Below are positions 48,808 through 62,059 of a stretch of DNA of 64,000 bases, in pieces. The translations under genes and the position numbers were made by a program. This DNA comes from Chromobotia macracanthus (Eukaryota > Chordata > Actinopteri > Cypriniformes > Botiidae), in the NCBI GenBank assembly GCA_036877525.1, contig JAZGTH010000108.1:372001-436000 (forward strand), written 5' to 3'. Positions within the stretch are counted from its first letter, which is position 1, and each line of letters starts with the position of its first letter. The notes under the pieces are model-generated. The model was given only the letters and a program-made list of their open reading frames with translations. It searched no databases and had not been told where the DNA came from.

Positions 48808-49400
48808 ACAAATACTGACTTGCAAACGTTGGGCAGCATTTTAAAGACCATGATAGGGAGCTTTCCAATCAAAAACACAAGACTTCATTTTTGCAGCTTG
48901 ACCCATTCTCACCAATTTACTTTGAGGATTGACGTGTGCGCTATGTTTACATGTTTTCGTTAAGAAAACGGGGTCAAGCCTCTTCCCAAATTTACGGATG
49001 TTAACGCTCTTGTGAAATTTTGTAAAGTATGTTTGTGTGTTGTAGAAATGTTTTCCTTTTGTCCTTCGTGTTTAAAGCACGTGCAAAACCACTTTATGAT
49101 TATAGAAAGCTGTATTTCTTTCTTTTACAATGAACCGAATATATTTATGGCCATGAATAAATATTGGCAACCTTTAGCTTTTTTCTTTGGTTCGATTTCT
49201 ATGTAAATATTTTGTGATAATTGTTTGCAATATTATGTTTGGCCGTTCAGTAACATATAGCCTAAGTATTGACGATATTTAGGGATAAAATGGAACATCA
49301 GCATCAATTGTCGATAATTATCCCTCCTGGTAATTTCAGTAAAAAACGCGCGCTGATGAGGGAGTTACTCGATTCTTTTTATTAAAACTTTTAATAAAAT
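48808..49400 (+). other. nkx2.2a: nkx2.2a 3' UTR with polyadenylation signals
   Basis: AATAAA hexamers occur at 49156-49161 and 49393-49398, 350 and 590 nt after the stop. Either could end the transcript. No other coding signal is seen. Confidence 0.5.
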
Positions 49401-50640
49401 TATGTGTTTCAGAAATTCCGATTTGTTTTGGGTTTGGTTTCAATGATTTCGGATTTAAGAGCAAAATAATAATCGTATCTTCGATCTCCTAAGAACATAA
49501 ATGCTGCATATACATATATATATATATAGGCATAATATATAAATTTGTCTGTACGAACACTTCAGCAATAAGAAGGTTTAAGTCACTTGTGAAATGGGGG
49601 TAAAATCCACTCACTTAATATAAGAGGGCTTCTTCAACTAAGCAGCTTTTCATTCAAACGCTCTCCACCACGCTGACATTTCGGGTGGTAAAATGGCACA
49701 TTTAAGAAAGAAAAAACGCGTGACGAACGCGTGGTATCATAACGCGTGGTATCATAACGCGTGGTATCATAATCTTCAGTAATTCTGAATTTAAAATAAT
49801 TTACATTTAAAGAAACGACGTTGCGCATGGCCACAGTCCACATTAAATAGTTATTTGTTGATTAATTTACACTGCGGGCGTATGTAAGCTATGCGACTAT
49901 TGTTCTGCACATCAGTTGAACAAGAAAAATGTCGATTTGTCTGTTGTACTGCGTTCCTAATTTCTTGTCGTGCTGGATTGATTTTTTTAAATATGCAACA
50001 ACGGCTTTCTGTATGGTTCCCATCTCATTGAGAATTATTGTTTGTATCATTGTCTTGGGTAAATACAAATCCGACATTGTTTGGTTTTCAAATAGGTACA
50101 ATTTTGTAGCAGAGGTTAGGACAACCCTCGCTTTGACCTAACAAACCCTGAGCTAATTATTTACAAAAAAAACTTTAAAGGGACTTTCTCCCCATGTAAT
50201 AATATTCTACTGTTGGTTTCATTTAAACAAAATATAACGCTTATGATGTTGTTGTTTTTTAAATAGTTGTTAAAATTAATTATTTCATATTTTGGTGTCT
50301 GACGCAGAGCTGTTTATTAAGCAAACAGAAGGTTCTTTCAAAATGACTGATTTGTACGTGCACCTGTTGTCGACTATAAGCGCTCATTTGTAGTGTCTTC
50401 CATACCATGTTATCCCACAATGTGTCAGGAAACAGACGGGAAAGTGTCTAACGCCTTTAAACATCAATTTCTCCTTTTTATTCGATTAATTTCTTGTCTT
50501 GCTGGTCTAAACCGCCAGAAAGAACGTTAATCGTAAGCAGTTGCGCTGGACCGATGGTTAATAATGCGCCGAAGCACTTCTGAACAGTCTATAGTTGTAC
50601 AATATACAGTACATGACACAAAAAGCCAACAAAAGCTTAG
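49401..50640. other. nkx2.2a 3' flank
   Basis: Apart from the 15-bp minisatellite, no gene or recognised repeat. Overlapping frames at 49889-50141 have no known domain. Confidence 0.35.
49726..49770. repeat. 15-bp minisatellite, three perfect copies
   Basis: AACGCGTGGTATCAT repeated three times exactly. Each unit carries ACGCGT, and a fourth ACGCGT-like word lies just upstream. Confidence 0.9.
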
Positions 50641-50699
50641 GTTCGGTTGTTGAGATTGTTAGAGGCGTGCATATTAACAGGGGGAGTGTATCTGCGGGT

Positions 50700-51060
50700 G
50701 GAGAGGGAGAGAGAGTCCAAGTTTCTTGGTGCTATTCAGTTCCTTTATCTGGACCAGTGCATCCCTGAGTCAGGGAGATATATCCTTGTTAATTGTGGCG
50801 CATGTCAGTTGGTGCCATTGTGGTGCTTGTTGTACACGATGTATTCCATATGGACAGCTGGGCCCGCAAGAGGAGAAAGGAATCCCTCACAAAACCCAAA
50901 TTGTGTCCCGCTTTCAAACGCAGCATTGTTGTCTCTCAAAGAAAAAGCGAATTAAAATTCGTGCTATATCTGTTCTGGAAAAGAAGGCAAACTCATTCAC
51001 AGATAACAGGGAGTCCTTCTTCCTTGATATAGCAGTGCTAACAACAGTTCTCTCATTCCT
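50700..51060. other. candidate conserved non-coding block C downstream of nkx2.2a
   Basis: High-complexity, repeat-free DNA about 2 kb past the gene, open in three frames at once. It contains GTTAATTGTGGC, CCATTGTGG and CAGCTGGGC words. No frame resembles a known protein. The texture fits a conserved enhancer, untested. Confidence 0.3.
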
Positions 51061-51227
51061 TTAACCCACTCACACACTCGCCTTTTTTCTGGACGTTGAA
51101 AGGGAATGCAAACTATTTAAATAGATACGGTCTTATTTTCAGTCTTGCAGAAGTGAAAGACTCTTCGTGTTGATCCTGGTCTCTGTGTTTGAAAAATGAC
51201 TAAGAAGAATATACAGTCATAAATGAG

Positions 51228-51248
51228 GTCTATCTATCTCTAGATAGG

Positions 51249-51316
<68 letters not shown>
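51228..51316. repeat. (TCTA)n microsatellite
   Basis: About twenty TCTA/TATC units with one interruption (TCTCTAGATAGG) near 51240. Confidence 0.95.
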
Positions 51317-51317
<1 letters not shown>

Positions 51318-53520
51318 TTCACATTTGTAAATTACGCAAAATGTGGTACGACAAAAGGTTTCCCATGAATCCACCGTTATTGTTTTCTCCTTTTGTGGTT
51401 TACAATGCCCCGTTTTTCATTATTTTCACTTCTTGTATTGTTCCGTTAAGTGTTCCGGTTAAGAGGGGAATGACATTATTTATCACACATTGCTTGTGCG
51501 GCTTTCCTGAAATTGAAAGCACGTAAAATCTCGCTCATACTCTTTCTGTTTATAATTAATAATAAGGAATAAATGTGTAGAATAGCAAACTGGACTTGGT
51601 CTCGGTTATGGACTTTTTCAGAAAAATATAAAGACTAACGAACGCTCATATAAACAATTTCAGATATATGCTGATGTTAACGCGTGTGTAATAACCATTT
51701 CACGCTTCCAAGTGGAATATTTCAGGAAGTATGTACTTGGGTGTCAGTGGACCCAGATAACTGGTACCATTTGAACCTCAACATTAATTATTTTTATCTG
51801 CATTTCAAGATGAAGGTTTTCAAAACCTGACTAAGCAGGACTAACATTTGAAGGAGGTAACTTGGTATTATATTGCCAATAGAAGATACAGATTAGATAC
51901 ACCCACCATCTCAGACTTGTACTGTATTTTTTATGGCGGTATGGAGCAAATGAATCAAATCTAATCGTCAAATTGAAATACCTACCACATGATGGCGACA
52001 GAGGCCGCACAAAAGAACACTAACCCACTGGACCAGGTTATAGTCGATTTCATTCAGCAGATTGCGATGACACATCGATCCCATGATTGATATCCCCAAA
52101 TCGTAGTAAGTACGCTTTTATTAAAGTTTACACATGCAATTCAATATTAAATTTACAATTTTACTTGAGGTGTTTAGATGCAGTCAGGAGTCTTGTGGGG
52201 TTATGGAGATAAGGTAATCCGCGGGGAGGCGCAATTGGCCTGCACAAACAGAAGTTCCTTGGGTTGTGCTGTCAGAGGCGTCCTTGCGGGTGTTATTGTA
52301 ATATAAGATTGGCTTCTGTGGATACAATACGATCTTCCATACACCTTATTTAGGATCTTTTTGTATAGCACAGATATACTAACTGACGATATGCTGATTA
52401 TGCATAACCACTGAATTATTATCCCTGCCTATGTAGATGGACTAAGTGTGGTTGAATCGGCGAGAGACGGCTGAAGGTCCGTGCAGTCTCTGTAGTCAAA
52501 ACAGTGTCATTACTCAGTGCTTTCTTAAGTTTGCTACTAATCATTTGTGGAGTCTTCACATTTACTGAAGCATTACAAACATGTTGTCCAATGCACTGCA
52601 TGCAGTTGTTTTGTTTCCCCCAGCTGCATACTGTTTTTAGCTATATTTATTATATTCACACCAGTTGTGCACATGAACACATTTAATATATATTTGTCAT
52701 TAGGCAAGTCTAACCCCAAAGAATTGTAGTATTGTTTTGTCTAAAATTACAATACAGTAAACTCAAATGTTTTTTTGTGACGGTGACTCAGATTTTCAGA
52801 AGGGAAAACAAGAAAAAGGAAAAATTATGTGTGAATCATTAAAAAGCTATTTGTTTCTATAATTTTTAAATATATATACATAATCACATGCACGTTTTAC
52901 TTTATACATGTATAAAACTACACGCCTTATGCTAGTCCTCTTTTTATTAAAATTTTAGGGTATATGTAACGCTTTCATTAATATGAAATAAGAGAACTAA
53001 AAGAAAGTACAACAATTTTCTAAATTAAGAAATACATTTTTTTATTCAATTTTTGACCAGACATGACCAGATTCTGCCCTTCTGCCCTCTGTTATGAATA
53101 CGAACAGTAAGTAAGAGTCTCCATTAAAAGCTTTATTATGCATTATAAGTAATATAGAGCTAACAAATTAAATATAACTAGTACAGTAAAGCTTTAGTAC
53201 CATTTAATACTGCTGCCTAATTGCATTAGGAGCAAAAATAAATACACACACACATATTTATATACTGTATTTTCCACTCAGAGAAGTTCAGTTTGTCAGC
53301 ATTTCATAGAGCTGAATATATTTTAAATGAGAACAGGGGTTTCCTGCCCGGAGTTAATATACAATGTGTTACCAAAGGCTTTTTTATAATGCAGTGTCAT
53401 TACTGACTAGTCAATTTGACTCGTCTTAATACTTGACCTGTCTCTAATAAAGTATCTTTTCCAAGGGGCAATCAAGGCATGAATGCTACATGACGTAATG
53501 GCAGATTGCTACTAATAACT
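51317..53520. other. intergenic DNA 3' of nkx2.2a
   Basis: No gene recognised. It contains a weak CTCF-like word (CCACATGATGGCGAC) near 51984 and AT-rich tracts at 52860-53060. Confidence 0.35.
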
Positions 53521-53557
53521 TGATTGAACATGAATGTAGTGATTATTTTGTACATTT

Positions 53558-53572
53558 CCACAAGGGGGCGCT
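53558..53572 (+). promoter_or_regulatory. CTCF core motif
   Basis: CCACAAGGGGGCGCT is a strong match to the long CTCF consensus. It lies outside clear repeats, just before a BEL fragment, and has the same orientation as the three motifs upstream. Confidence 0.5.
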
Positions 53573-54115
53573 ACTAGCATGTAAATGCCATTTAACGGGC
53601 ATGTGATACTCGTGATAAACCGCGGATCACTTCACGTTAATAATAATCCCCGACATTACGCTTTCATACAACAATAACAATATGTACAATGTATATATAT
53701 ACGCATCTAACGTTAACATAATGTACAGGTAATTCACGATGTACATGCTAACTGGCTACCTCCATAACACGAGAATAAACAGCTAATATTTCAACAATAA
53801 ACAGAAAATACAGATAATAAGCTTTTTGACTTTACGTGCACGCATATTACAACCCAACATTAGCCTATACCCCATGGCACCAGAGAGGCGATGATTAAAT
53901 TAGAATGCAGCTGCCAAATGTTTAACTCTTTAGCATGTGTTACACCTGCTCACTATCTACAGACTAGTTCCGCTTTAGCACTGATGACATTGTGGTAACA
54001 TTGTGCGCTGTGCTGGGTCAGAATCATTTGGGGCATTTAAGACAACCTGGCCTTTTGTACAGCCTCCCCTGAATTCAGGAACTGAATTTGCACATAATAC
54101 AAAAGGTCTATTTCC
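53573..54115. other. spacer, possible BEL LTR remnant
   Basis: Lies directly beyond the 3' end of the minus-strand BEL coding relic, where its LTR would be expected. No terminal repeats could be matched because the other LTR was not identified. Confidence 0.25.
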
Positions 54116-54119
54116 TGTC

Positions 54120-57100
54120 CTAGCCATCCTCAGGTAAGGGTGGAAGCTGGATAAGATGAGCTATGACTCGTGTATAGGTCCAACCCTTGGCATCCACTGT
54201 CCGGACTTGACCATCTGAGCCTGGAAACACCTGGGTGTTTACTGGCCAGAGGCCCCCGGGAAGTTGGGGATCGACAATCATGACCACATCCCTGATCTAT
54301 AGTGACTTCTTCTTCACCTCCACATCAGGTGGACTTGTAGACTGGGTAAGTAGTACTTCAGGAAATGTCTCCTAGTGCTCTGTGAGCAGTTGGCTGTGAC
54401 GCCTGCATCTTGGCGGCCGATCAGTAAATAGAGGAGGTGCACCCAAGGGGCTTTAAGTTGGGAACACCTCTGACGTCAACCGAGACGGTTCTCAACACTT
54501 CCTCAGTGACAGTCTTCCAGCATCCGCCAAAGTGAGGGGCACTCAATTTCTCTGTTCCAGATTATGCAGTTTTTCATTATAATCCTTGATGATTAGCTCA
54601 GTGGCTGAATGTCGCATGTCAAGGACAACTGAAAATGCAGCATCTGCTTCTAGTAACTTACAGTGGCGTAAGTGGCCTCTAACGAGGATCAATCCAGTAG
54701 AGTGAAGCCAGTTTGCTTGTGACTGACACTGGTTTACCTGACTTCAGAGGTCTTAGCACATCAGGAATTAATTATTTTGAGCCTGACAGCAATGGAGGTG
54801 TAGACACCTGGGGAAGATTCTGCCCATAGGCATTCAGCCACTCTAACAGCATGTTGTAGTGCTACAGGGATCTAGTTGTGGTCACTAATCCAAAGAAGGC
54901 TTACTTTTTTAATTCACAGCATGGCTTTTCCAGCAGTGGGGGGTGGGTGGTTTGTTCGAGCCAGTTATCTGGTGGCAGCTTGAGGAATGCCGGTGCCTGA
55001 CACCATCAGCTCCCAGTGGAGAGATCTTAAAGAGGCTTGCTTTGAGTGATATCATCCGTTGGGTTTTTCTGCAGATCTGACATAGCGCCAGGTGGCAGAT
55101 GGAGCTGGAAGTCAGCCATGTGAGCACAGTGGTGGAGTCTGATCAGAGCGTAGTGGAGTTAATAGGAATCGCTCTGTAATTAGGAGTTGGGAGAGCTGGG
55201 CTCCACTGAGAGCAGCACACAGCTCTAAGTGGGGTATAGGTGGGTTTACGGAGGGTAAAAGGGGATCTGGAGGCAATAAAGGTAACTTCTGCTTGACCCT
55301 CTCTGTTCTTTGTTTGCAGGTATGCCACTGAACCATACGTCTGCTTGGATTATCCCAGTCACCCTTCTTATCCTACAAGTGCTGTACTAATATCTTCGCT
55401 CTGGTTGTGTAAGAGATGATATAACCAAGGGGGTCATATTGGCTGGCCGGCAAATGGTAGATGTTGTGCATTATCACTGTGAAATAGCAACTAGCTCTGT
55501 ACTTATAATGAAGGTGTCAGACTGACAGTGCCAGTTCAGTCAGAGCGTAGACTGACAGGTCTATCTGAGCAAGGAATCTGGACAAGGTCATATCATCAGG
55601 GAGTAGTCTCATCTGGTAAAACATACCACGAACAGGTTCTCAAGCAGTCTCCTCTAGACACTTTTAAACCAAGGAAGAACAGTCAAGCCATGGCATGACT
55701 CTGCATCTGAAGGAGTGACGTGGTATACCATCTGCCAAATGCATAAACGTAATGTTGTCCATTTTACCTCCACTTGCAAAGTCTTCTCATGCAGGAGGCT
55801 TCTTGGTCTAGATTGGATCTCGTGACTACCTTGTCACTGCAGTAGGGAATCACATTCATCTGCCATAGTCTCTCAATGTGAGCAAACTGGACTGGGAAGG
55901 AGAGATGTGAAGAAACTGGTAAGCATTGATCCCATGTTTAATCTCATGCATTTGCCCTTGAAGAGCCCCCCTAGCTGGGTCTTAACTGTTGCAGTCCAGC
56001 TGGTGGGCCGAACTGGACAATCCGACCAATCAGCAACAGGCTACACTTTTTACACCTACTGCAATGGGAGGCTTAAGTGTCAGTATCTCTTTTTTAAGGA
56101 AGCCACCATGTATGTGGTTCTCTACTGTTCTCAGTATCAAGTCTTATCACTCTTATCCCTGTTCTCACTGTCCTCAGTAATCAGTCAGTAAAGTCAGGGC
56201 AGGGACAGTAATCCTAGCTGTGTGGACATACCTCTCAAAGCTGATCTGGAGGTTTTGAGGAAGTTGGTCTTAGAGTTTGGGCACATGTGAACTGCATTTT
56301 AATTCAACTGTTCTCTCTGAACCCAACTGCTCCAACATATTCACAAATGAGTGTACACCAGGGGGAAAAGAACGCTTTAACATCACCAGACTTAAGGTTA
56401 GGACCTTCCAGTACAGCAGTTGTCCGCAAACCAAGCTTGTGAGGTTGACAATACATCCTCACAAGAGCTTGCATGGTGTCTGTATAGTGTCTCACAGAAT
56501 TACAGTAGGAGCCTGCTACTTGTAGGGCCTCTTCTAGCTCTAAATAATCAGTCAAGGTCTGGTACTTAAAGTGCTTCCTCGTGTCAGTTGGCAGAAGTGC
56601 TTTTCTTAATTTCAAAAACTGTCTGGGGTCATTTGCTGTCAGGCTATGTATGTTAGACTTGGGCCTTGGTATATCTGCTTCTGGATGTGCAGAATCTCCG
56701 TTTAAGGCAACATTTCTGGATGTGGGGATCGGCAGAAGTCTCTCTCTCATCATCGTACTGTGCTGCTGCAGACTAGGCTAAGTAGGTGTAGGACCTCTAA
56801 GATGGAGTGCAGTAACTCTCCTTAGCATACAGGTGCCCTGGCATGGGTGAGAATGTAAAATCTCCCATCTGCTTCATCTGCTTTTCACAGTGGACAGGTC
56901 AGTCTGGGTGGAGCTCATCAGCTCTGCAGTATCTTTCTGGCTGACAGTGACACATGAGTGTGAGGGGCTGGAACTGGCATCACTGGGCAACGAGGAGTCT
57001 CTCTGCCTGTGACTATCTGCTGGATCTCTTGCTTCAATGCAGCATTTTGTTCCTTGAATCCCTATAATGCGGACAGGATCTCATTTATGATGTGGTTGCG

Positions 57101-57290
57101 AAGCTCATTACCGTCTCTCTTCATTTCACTTCACATAGACTTAATACCAGATAATCGCTGGATTTGGACACAAAGCTTGTCATACTGTGGCAACACATCT
57201 CCTAGTGGCTCTGACCATATATCTCGGAGTACTAGATCATCTGCATATGGGAAATGACCCTCTGGAGAAAGTAATCATGATGTGCTCTCA
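54120..57290 (-). mobile_element. decayed BEL/Pao LTR retrotransposon, gag to integrase
   Basis: Runs on the minus strand. A gag-like segment of 149 open codons is at 56753-56304 (DPRQFLKLRKAL, DYLELEEALQVAGSYCNS, QALVRMYCQPHKLGLR). The RNase H/linker segment is near 55110-54950 (NPTDDIT), and integrase motifs follow at about 54560-54400 (PHFGGCW, NLKPLG). A C-terminal GLWPVNTQVFPGSDGQVR-like segment is at about 54270-54180. Stops and frameshifts interrupt all regions, and some reverse transcriptase appears lost. It matches the same element type as the plus-strand fragment at 16.0-17.8 kb. Inactive. Confidence 0.75.
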
Positions 57291-57576
57291 GATGGATGTA
57301 GATCTGATAATCTGCTAAATTTACCATCAGCTATTATCATAAGAAACAATGTGGGATTACTTCAGCCACACAATTCAATTACACTGCATCATTATTTTAT
57401 TATAATTCTATATTAACTCAAATTAGGAATATGCCTATTAAGAAATTCAATTAAGAATGTGTTACTTTATGTACTGCCCAGCTGATTTCATTGTTGTTCA
57501 AGGGCAGCTTTAAAGAGAAAGGTGTCTAAACTGGTGAATTGTCAGGAAAATAATTCTTTGCTGTTTGGCCAGTTTA

Positions 57577-58680
57577 GGTTATGGCTTACATTTTGCCCAG
57601 TGTGTATCAGTAGAGGTAAAACAAGTGTTTTTTTGTAAAAAAGACACTTGTAAAAACATTGTAAACATTGTAAAAATCTCAGAGTTCTTCAGTTAAGTAA
57701 TTCCATTTCGATTGTTACCTGTCAGACTGTACAACATGATCCCAGCTATAAGCCATGCCACACTGTGTGATTGTAAGACAGATTGTAAGACAGTTAGGAT
57801 TTGAAAAAAAAAGGACCAACGCATTAAGACTCGTTGGAAGTTTTATGCTATCAACCCGTGACAAGTTCAGTGATGAGTTTTGACTCACCATTTGCCTCAC
57901 ACAGCCAAATTATGGCCAAAATCATACAGTGTGCACTCTGCTTAATTTAGCTTGTGATTGTGATTCTGCTTAATTATTCTTTTTTTAATGATTCCATTAA
58001 CAATTGTGTTACTTACTGTTGAAAAAAAATAAATGGGCAAAATCTGGGAAAACAAGTCTTATTGCACTTATTGTCCTATCATCTGTCTTTTATCAACTGC
58101 ATACTTCAGATGGCTTAAAGAGTTAAATAATTTATCACATGACATAATAAATAAACTATGCATCAACGTTTTGCAAACTTTGTTATATTTGAATGTCTAA
58201 AAATCACAGTTTTTTCAGTCACATATGCATTCATTTAAATATAGGCAATTTTTTAGGTTGATGCCTATGGTTTACATTTTGCCCAGTGTGTATCAGTAGA
58301 GGTAAAACAAGTCTTTCTCAACATTGTAAAAATCTCAGAGTTCTTCAGTTTGGTTTCCAACAATACTATCCCCTCTATGAAGTCAGCAGAGGACAGTTAT
58401 CATTGCCTCTCTAGTGCGTTCTCTGCTTTATAATTTATAGTTCTAGGTTTGAATAGTAAACTAACTTTCATAAACTTTCAATGATGACCAAGATCTTGAT
58501 GAATAACATTTGGTCTGGAAAACGTTTTAAATGCCAAAACTGAACTGAAAAAAAAAATCATGGTTCTGAAGGCCTCTGCTAATACACAGTTTTCATAATT
58601 AGGTGTCTAAAAATCACTGTTTTTTCAGTCACATATGCATTCATTTAAATATAGGCCATTTTTTAGGTTGATGCGATGCT
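57577..58680 (+). repeat. local tandem duplication (A-B-A'-B' pattern)
   Basis: Block A (57585-57695; TACATTTTGCCCAGTGTGTA and AATCTCAGAGTTCTTCAGTT) recurs at 58270-58350. Block B (58195-58262; TCAGTCACATATGCATTCAT and TTTTTTAGGTTGATGC) recurs at 58607-58675. Both pairs are nearly identical but separated by different distances (about 680 and 410 bp), so one copy carries a deletion or insertion between the blocks. Confidence 0.75.
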
Positions 58681-61600
58681 GCAGTACATTATTGTTAATA
58701 ATTCTGTTCACACTGATTGCAATTTTATTTTGCTATGTCTCACAGAGTATACTGATACATCTAAGCCATTGTCATTTGTCATGTCATACCCATTACCAAA
58801 AATGTCTTATATGACATTATGAAACATCCCTGTTTCACAGTAGTGAATTACACTATGTTTAATGTTTGGTCTAAAAACATACATTTGGTTAAATGACTGA
58901 CAGAAGGAGATTACAATATCAATAATATATAATTAATATTTATGAGTACAGCCTATATTATAGCCTATCTATACGCTATAGTTAATGGGGTATGTGCAAG
59001 AAATATTTCCACAGCTTCGTAAATAAGGAGAACTTCAAATAATTTTTGTTTATTATTTAGTTAACAACTAAATAATTAAGTTGTTTAGTTCCCGAACCTT
59101 TCTAAAAAAAAAAAATGGATCTGCGTAAGAACCAGTTCAAATCTTGTTCCAATTCTAATCATAATCTTCTTTCATTTTTATAGTGTGAAGGTACTAATGC
59201 ATTTACACAATGAAGCCTTTGGCAAAGAGTAAAAAGAGTTTCGGTTATTATTTGTTTCCAACATAAACTGGCCTTCTGAGGTTGACCTGCCATTGGGTTG
59301 ACAAGGTCAGATACAAAACAGGCTAATGACATGCCTTTACAGGATTAGTGTAAATTTCTAAGTTAATAACAAACAATGTTTGTTAATAAATGCAAAAACA
59401 AAGTTAATAAATGCATTATCTCCTGCAACTAAAATCTTTTATATTCGTTATTTGATTACATTCATATGAAAAAATTATAAAGTGATAACAATGCAAACAA
59501 AGTTTGTAACAATTTTCAGTTGTTTGTATTTCTTGCCTATGTGTCTCAACAGGGTGTTAAAGTGTATTGTGTAATGATGCTATATGCTCTTCCTAAACTA
59601 AGGGAATCAGTGTGTGTTTTTGTCTCTCAGCTGATGGCCATTAAAATCCTCTGCAGTATCTCCACCTCCTGAGTTAATGGCCCTACCAACTCTCCAACAA
59701 TATCCAACAGGTTTGAAATTGGGCAATTTTTATTCAATAGTAAGCATAGTAAGCGTGCAGGGCATTACTGCCTCATATGCGTTTGAACACCCTTGTAAAG
59801 GGAACAGGACATATATCACTTTCTAATCTAAATATATGATGTTGTTCAGCACTCCATCATCTGTTTTTACTACAGCAAAACTATTGTTTAATGTTAAGAC
59901 TGCAAACAAATATTGTAAGAATGTTTTGTGAGAACATTATGATAAATATTACCTCTTTGGTTTGTGAATTGAAATGTGTTGCTTATGTACCACAATTCAA
60001 TTTGTGTGTTGCAAGTTTAAAAATAAGAAATTTGCTACTTCCACAGAAACATAAGCTAGCTGGAAAACTTATGGTGAGTTGTCAATTGCTGGTATTGTGG
60101 TAATCTAAGGTTGCTTTAACAGCATGATAATACTTTTTTATTTACTAAGTATTATGTGTCAGGGCTAGTATTAATTTAAACATTCAACATAACAACATAA
60201 AATAAGATGAAAAAGACATTTAAATTTCAGCATTGTGAGGGGCAATTAATGAGTACTGTTGCATCCTTCAGTTTTCCTCCTCAGCAAAAAATGTATTCCA
60301 CCATCAATTTTTATACTGTCCGCTCTGATGACAAAGAGTGACATATTCAAGGTTCACCAGAAAAACCTGAGCTGGCTTATACAAACTAAGAAGTAACCAT
60401 GCATATGGTAAATTCCTACTGAGTTAAAATCCTGGGGATCAGGTCAAATGAATGGCCTCAGTGTGATTCTGCACGTGATCGAGCAGTGTCCCCTCTTCAC
60501 TTTGCTTTTCATATACTCCAGTCAGGAACACAGACATGCAAAGTGATATAGAACAATCAAAGTGATGTTAACCTGCTACCTAGTTTTGTGTTTAGTTTAA
60601 GCAGACTCAATCAAGTGGGTAGGTTTGTACTAGTTGTCATTGCTATGTGAACATGCTACACAGCTAACCTGTTCCAAAGTGGTTTTGTTGTGAGTAACAG
60701 ACTGCAAAAATGTGTTGGACCAATCAGTTGTAAGAAAAGTGACATTTTTGATGTAACACAGTTAATCTTACTGTATCTCTTGCTCCATATTAGAGTACAC
60801 TTCACAGTGGATTTATAAAATGAATATTTAAGATTTTCAAAATAATTTCTTTATATGACTTTCAAAGGAATCTCATTAAAAATGTAATATTTTCCATTTA
60901 AAGTTACATTATATGTATGCCAATTTGTGATCAAAGGATATACATTTTTAGTGAGGCTAGACAGTTTATAGTGTAAGCTGCATAGCTAAATAAATGTAGA
61001 GTTACTGTGTAACTTCATCTGTGTTTCAGACCTCAAAAATTCCTTTCATGGCAAAAACAGCATATTGACAACAGCACCTGATTTGCTGGACTTTTACATA
61101 TGGAAGAGAACATTTTGTGAAAATGCATTCAGTTATTACCTCAGCTCATTCAAGTTGTTAAACACTTCAAAGTTAAAACTGTGATGTAGTGTGTGGTTGC
61201 ACTACACTGCTGCTCGTGGTAGATTGGTGTGCTATTGGCAAAGCAACTCTGTTTAGATGACAGTAGTAAGTTGCGGTGCTTCTTTTAGTTAGTTAATCCA
61301 CTGAACTGTAACTACTACAAAGTTGCCTAGAAAACAGAACAACAAACTAACCTAAAAAAATTAATAACTTCTACTAAACAGAACTGTGAAATCACATAGG
61401 GATGAAATGAATTAACAATCAACACTAATTCTGACCTTTGTATATAGAAGTTTTCAGTCAGAAGGCCAATTCAAATCTGATACTGTGTGACATACATGCC
61501 CTCCCTCCAAAAACAAGGAATTTATTCATATGCTATGTTCCAAGTCTCCTGAGGTCATACAATGTGTTTGCTTTAAACTGGCTTTAATCTTAACATTGTG

Positions 61601-62055
61601 TTGAACCTATCAAGATTTCCTGGAAAGGAGAAGGGTCTGAATTCTGGGCTTGGTTTTCTCCTCTTTTCAAAACACACAACCTCTCTGGGCCCAGTCATAA
61701 GGCACACAATTTCTCTTACAGTATAACTGCAACTTTAACCCTTGATGATACACAACTTAAATTCAATGATGTCATGCCACCCTCAGCTCATCCTTGCGAA
61801 GACAGAAATTGTAATTTAATACGGCCCTTCAGTTTACCGCAATATCACTGCACAACTGAGTTTGTACAATAACAGCCAAGAATCTTGGGATAGTGTTGGG
61901 TTACCAGTGCACCATTCACAACTTGATGAATTTTAAATTATATGTAGTTGGAGGTTTGTGTTTCCTTACACATTAAAGAGTCATTCCTATCAGTTCCACA
62001 TAGTGATGTTGTGATTTGGGTGTTAAATTATGAAACTTTTTGCTTCAGGCTGAAA
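58681..62055. other. intergenic DNA, no gene seen
   Basis: AT-rich, without recognised exons or repeats. The frame at 59891-60103 has no known domain. A more complex stretch lies at 60230-60560. Confidence 0.35.
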
Positions 62056-62059
62056 TATG

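Noticed and set aside
51984..51998. CCACATGATGGCGAC as a CTCF site
   Set aside because: Mismatch at an invariant A of the core; too weak to list as a site.
54945..54953. TGGGTGGTT, a GLI-like word
   Set aside because: One mismatch to the consensus and located inside a decayed BEL element.
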